Below, piece after piece: positions 61,260 to 64,000 of a DNA stretch of 64,000 nt. Within the stretch, counting starts at the first letter, position 1. Each line of letters starts with the position of its first letter. Origin of the DNA: Methanobacteriota archaeon. GTDB taxonomy: Archaea; Thermoplasmatota; Poseidoniia; Poseidoniales; Thalassarchaeaceae. The stretch spans positions 1-64,000 of the forward strand of contig PBMR01000017.1 in the NCBI GenBank assembly GCA_002722735.1, given 5' to 3'. A model generated the notes under the pieces. It was given only the letters and a program-made list of their open reading frames with translations. It searched no databases and was not told the origin of the DNA. The position numbers and the translations under genes are program-made.

Positions 61260-63038
61260 ATGGCAGAACGCAGGCAACCCATTGTCGCCGTGCTAGGTCA
61301 CGTCGACCACGGCAAGACCTCCCTGCTCGACCACGTTCGCTCCCTGGGAGAGCATGGTCGCGCCTCGGTGATGGATCGGGAGGCTGGGGGCATCACCCAG
61401 CACATCGGCGCCACTGAGGTCCCCGCTGACGTCCTCAACGAGCTGTGCTCGCCCCTGCTGGGGGGGAAGGCATTCGACTCGCCCGGCCTTCTCTTCATCG
61501 ACACTCCCGGTCACCATTCCTTCTCCACACTGCGAGCCAGGGGCGGCTCGCTTGCCGACATCGCGATACTGATCGTGGATGTGATGGAGGGGTGCAAGCC
61601 ACAGACGAAGGAGTCGGTTCGCGTCCTCAAGCAGTCCAAGACACCGTTTGTTATCGCTGCCAACAAGGTCGACCGGATACACGGCTGGCACGCAGAGCGG
61701 GGGCGCGCGATGGTCCATGCGATGCGCGACCAGTCGAAGGAGGCGATTGGGCTGGTCGAGCATCGCTACTGGGACCTCGTCGGGCAGTTCGCCGAGGACG
61801 GCTTCAACATAGAGCGCTATGACCGGGTGAAGGACTTCACGAAGGACATCGCCCTAGTCCCGATCTCAGCCAGAGAGGGGGAGGGGGTCCAAGACCTGCT
61901 TGCCGTGGTAATAGGGCTCGCTGAGCGATTCCTCGCTGAGCAGCTCACCGATATCGAAGGCTCGGGAGAGGGCACAGTCCTGGAGATGAAGGAGGAGCGC
62001 GGCCTCGGCAGGACGCTCGATCTGATCCTCCACCGCGGATCAATCCGCAAGGGAGACGAGGTTGTTCTCGTGACCGACCAAGGGGGAGTGAGTACCCACG
62101 TGAAGGGTATGTTCTGCCCGAGGGGCATGAGCGAGATGAGGGATGCTGGCAATCGCTGGGACGACTCCGATGTCGCCTATGCGGCGGCTGGGGTCAAGAT
62201 CAGCGCGCCCTCGCTGGAGGGGGTACTCGTGGGCACCACCCTGCGCGTGGTCAACTCCGACGAGGATAGGGCAGCGGCGATGGCCGTGGCCAATGAGGAG
62301 GCGAACCTCTCCATAGAGCTCGATGAGGAGGGAGTGTGCATCAAGTCGGACACCGTCGGTGGCCTCGAGGCGCTCGCCAAGGAGCTCGGCGGCAAGCAGA
62401 TTCCCATCAGGGAGGCCTCGCTAGGCAAGGTCAGCCGTCGTGATGTGCGAAGCGCTGAGGCTTCCTCAGACCCACTGCACAGAGTCATAATGGCATTCAG
62501 CACAGATATTCTCGCAGAGGCCGAAGCCGAGATCGAAGACTCGGACGCCGGCGTTCGGCACATCGGGTCCGACATCATCTACCGCATCCTCGAGGAACAC
62601 GAGGAATGGGTCCAACAGAGAAGCCTGGAATTGGAGGAGGAGCGACGCGAGAAGGTGGTCTATCCGGGCAGGGTCCTGCTTCTACCCGACCATACGTTCA
62701 GAGTGTCGAAGCCCGCGGTGGTCGGTGTCAGGGTGCTGGCTGGCCGAATCCACATCGGGCAGAGGCTACTGAAGGAGGGCAGGCGATTGGGTCGGATCAA
62801 GTCGATTCGCTCGGGTCAGGAGAGCATGAAGGAGGCGATACAGGGGGCGGAGGTGGCCATTGCGGTAGAAGGCGCCACCGTCGGTAGGCAGTTCGACGAG
62901 GGGGACGTCCTGCTTGTGGACATCCCCGAATCGCATGCAAGGAAGCTGAGGAAGATGGAGATGACGACGGTCGAGCGCGAGGTCTACGAGGACTTGTTGG
63001 CCATACACAGGAAGGAGGATCATTTCTGGGGTCGCTGA
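61260..63038 (+). CDS. infB: Translation initiation factor aIF5B (IF2-like)
   Basis: GTPase that promotes ribosomal subunit joining. G1 GHVDHGKTSLLD, switch segment GGITQHIGA, G3 DTPGHHSF, G4 NKVDR, G5 region VPISAREGEGV. Domains II-IV follow, ending in the long helix and domain IV. 592 residues from ATG 61260 preceded by GAGGTGGG; the track's GTG 61251 is an alternative. No intein is present. Confidence 0.97.
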   Translation: MAERRQPIVAVLGHVDHGKTSLLDHVRSLGEHGRASVMDREAGGITQHIGATEVPADVLNELCSPLLGGKAFDSPGLLFIDTPGHHSFSTLRARGGSLADIAILIVDVMEGCKPQTKESVRVLKQSKTPFVIAANKVDRIHGWHAERGRAMVHAMRDQSKEAIGLVEHRYWDLVGQFAEDGFNIERYDRVKDFTKDIALVPISAREGEGVQDLLAVVIGLAERFLAEQLTDIEGSGEGTVLEMKEERGLGRTLDLILHRGSIRKGDEVVLVTDQGGVSTHVKGMFCPRGMSEMRDAGNRWDDSDVAYAAAGVKISAPSLEGVLVGTTLRVVNSDEDRAAAMAVANEEANLSIELDEEGVCIKSDTVGGLEALAKELGGKQIPIREASLGKVSRRDVRSAEASSDPLHRVIMAFSTDILAEAEAEIEDSDAGVRHIGSDIIYRILEEHEEWVQQRSLELEEERREKVVYPGRVLLLPDHTFRVSKPAVVGVRVLAGRIHIGQRLLKEGRRLGRIKSIRSGQESMKEAIQGAEVAIAVEGATVGRQFDEGDVLLVDIPESHARKLRKMEMTTVEREVYEDLLAIHRKEDHFWGR

Positions 63039-63118
63039 TAACTGAGACAGGCGATGTTCACAGGTCCCGAACACTCAAGTAGTCACCGAAACGGCCTCGG
63101 GACGTTCGAGGACCATTC

Positions 63119-64000
63119 ATGACAATCGCTCAAGGCGGCACGGCCAGTTCCAAGGATCTCATCAGATCCGTCTCCGGTCACTCGAACAACCTGATGAGCG
63201 AAGTGGCCAAGGTCATCATAGGGAAGCCGGAGAACCTCCGCAAGGTCACCATCGGGATCCTGTCCAACGGGAACATCCTCATCGAAGACAACCCTGGCCT
63301 CGCCAAGACTCTGATGGCCAACACCTTCGCCAGGGCTCTCGGCTGCAAGTTCAAGCGCGTCCAGTTCACCCCCGACCTTCTTCCCGCCGATATCATCGGG
63401 ACCTACATGTACGACCAGAAGACCGGCGAGTTCAGACCCCGTTTCGGGCCCCTGTTCACCAACGTCCTACTGGCTGATGAGATCAACCGGGCACCGCCCA
63501 AGACCCAAGCCGCCCTTCTGGAGGCCATGGAGGAGAAGCAGGTCACTATCGAGGGCATCACGCACAAGCTTCCCGCCCCATTCTGCACCATGGCGACCCA
63601 GAACCCGATAGAGCAGGAGGGCACCTACCCGCTTCCAGAGGCACAGATGGACCGGTTCCTGATGAAGATGCACATGGGCTACCCCACTCGCGAGGAGGAG
63701 AAGGCAATCCTTCAGCGCAGGAAGCTGCGAGCCAAGGACGACTACGACGTCGAGCAGATAGTCGGGCCCCGGAAGGTGGTCGCGATGCAGAAGGCGCTCG
63801 AAACCGTTCACGTCGACCCCGCGATAATGTCCTACATCGTCGAGCTGGTGCAGCGCACCCGCGCAGACCCGCGCATCGATGCGGGGGCCTCTCCCAGAGC
63901 CAGCCAGTCCCTGTTCAAGGCGGCTAGGGCCTCGGCGGCGATCGACGCGCGTGACTACGTTATTCCCGACGACGTCAAGGGGGTGTCCCTCGACGTCATC
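63119..64000 (+). CDS. MoxR-family AAA+ ATPase, 3'-truncated by window edge
   Basis: Absent from the ORF track because the frame runs off the window. From ATG 63119: MTIAQGGTASSKDLIRSVSG, Walker A DNPGLAKTLMANTF (Asp-Asn instead of the more usual Val-Pro before PGLAKT), Walker B LLADEINRAPPKTQAALLEAM, sensor ATQNPIEQEGTYPLPEAQ and arginine-rich MDRF. About 294 residues are seen; MoxR proteins have about 310-330. MoxR usually acts with DUF58/vWA proteins, one of which is coded at 29 kb. Confidence 0.93.
   Translation, partial: MTIAQGGTASSKDLIRSVSGHSNNLMSEVAKVIIGKPENLRKVTIGILSNGNILIEDNPGLAKTLMANTFARALGCKFKRVQFTPDLLPADIIGTYMYDQKTGEFRPRFGPLFTNVLLADEINRAPPKTQAALLEAMEEKQVTIEGITHKLPAPFCTMATQNPIEQEGTYPLPEAQMDRFLMKMHMGYPTREEEKAILQRRKLRAKDDYDVEQIVGPRKVVAMQKALETVHVDPAIMSYIVELVQRTRADPRIDAGASPRASQSLFKAARASAAIDARDYVIPDDVKGVSLDVI

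Overview
The window reads as a gene-dense piece of an archaeal chromosome. Archaeal or eukaryote-type information genes are present: RadA, Hel308, Hjc, KEOPS Cgi121, ribosomal proteins L7Ae, S28e and L24e, aIF5B, deoxyhypusine synthase, CDC48, chromosomal protein MC1 and an archaeal-type initiator tRNA. They sit beside aerobic and bacterial-like genes: heme O synthase CtaB, succinate dehydrogenase, a CcmF-like heme lyase, UvrB, lysine 6-transaminase and an Hc1/H1-like protein. Large secreted proteins are also present. This mix fits a marine Thermoplasmatota lineage such as Marine Group II (Poseidoniales). That assignment is inference; no database was searched. Many genes have a TATA-like element 25-28 nt before a start codon, which suggests frequent leaderless transcripts and was used to choose several starts.

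Layout. 0-8.5 kb: CtaB (cut by the window edge), an isopropylmalate-synthase-like enzyme, a half-length bile-acid-symporter-like gene, a 1309-residue subtilisin-like surface protease, an aspartoacylase-like hydrolase and a hotdog thioesterase. 8.5-16.2 kb: Hel308, Cgi121, an M3 peptidase, RadA, initiator tRNA-Met and dihydroorotase. 16.2-25 kb (minus strand): a beta-propeller lipoprotein, a membrane-bound winged-helix regulator with a possible 64-residue leader gene, tRNA-Gly, a coiled-coil membrane protein, a secreted anchored protein and a GHMP sugar kinase. 25-36.5 kb: PyrB-PyrI, a TtuA/Ncs6-type thiolase, a DUF4350-DUF58-membrane protein operon, CDC48 plus a PRC-barrel protein, and an aldehyde dehydrogenase.

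36.5-48.5 kb: a tiny zinc-ribbon ORF, succinate dehydrogenase, MC1, an Lrp-type sensor domain, a macro domain protein, an Hjc-like nuclease, a short coiled-coil ORF, an S2P-type protease, an FKBP prolyl isomerase, a CcmF-like protein with a possibly frameshifted small membrane protein behind it, and a geranylgeranyl-reductase-like flavoprotein. 48.5-57 kb: UbiD and UbiA (probable quinone synthesis), UvrB, deoxyhypusine synthase, an H1-like protein, a degenerate SDR and lysine 6-transaminase. 57-64 kb: a very AT-rich palindromic island, a PRC-barrel-like protein, tRNA-Ile, PRPP synthetase, the L7Ae-S28e-L24e-(two antisense genes)-Ndk-aIF5B region, and a MoxR ATPase cut by the window edge.

Functionally, CtaB, SDH, the CcmF-like protein, UbiA/UbiD and the GGR-like enzyme point to an aerobic, quinone- and cytochrome-based respiratory chain. 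PyrB, PyrI, PyrC and Prs cover part of nucleotide synthesis. Lysine 6-transaminase and the aldehyde dehydrogenase could together convert lysine to 2-aminoadipate. The secreted protease, the M3 peptidase and the anchored surface proteins fit a protein-degrading heterotroph. No CRISPR array, insertion sequence or prophage was seen. No stretch above 300 bases lacks a plausible gene, apart from spacers that hold the promoters, tRNAs or small ORFs listed.
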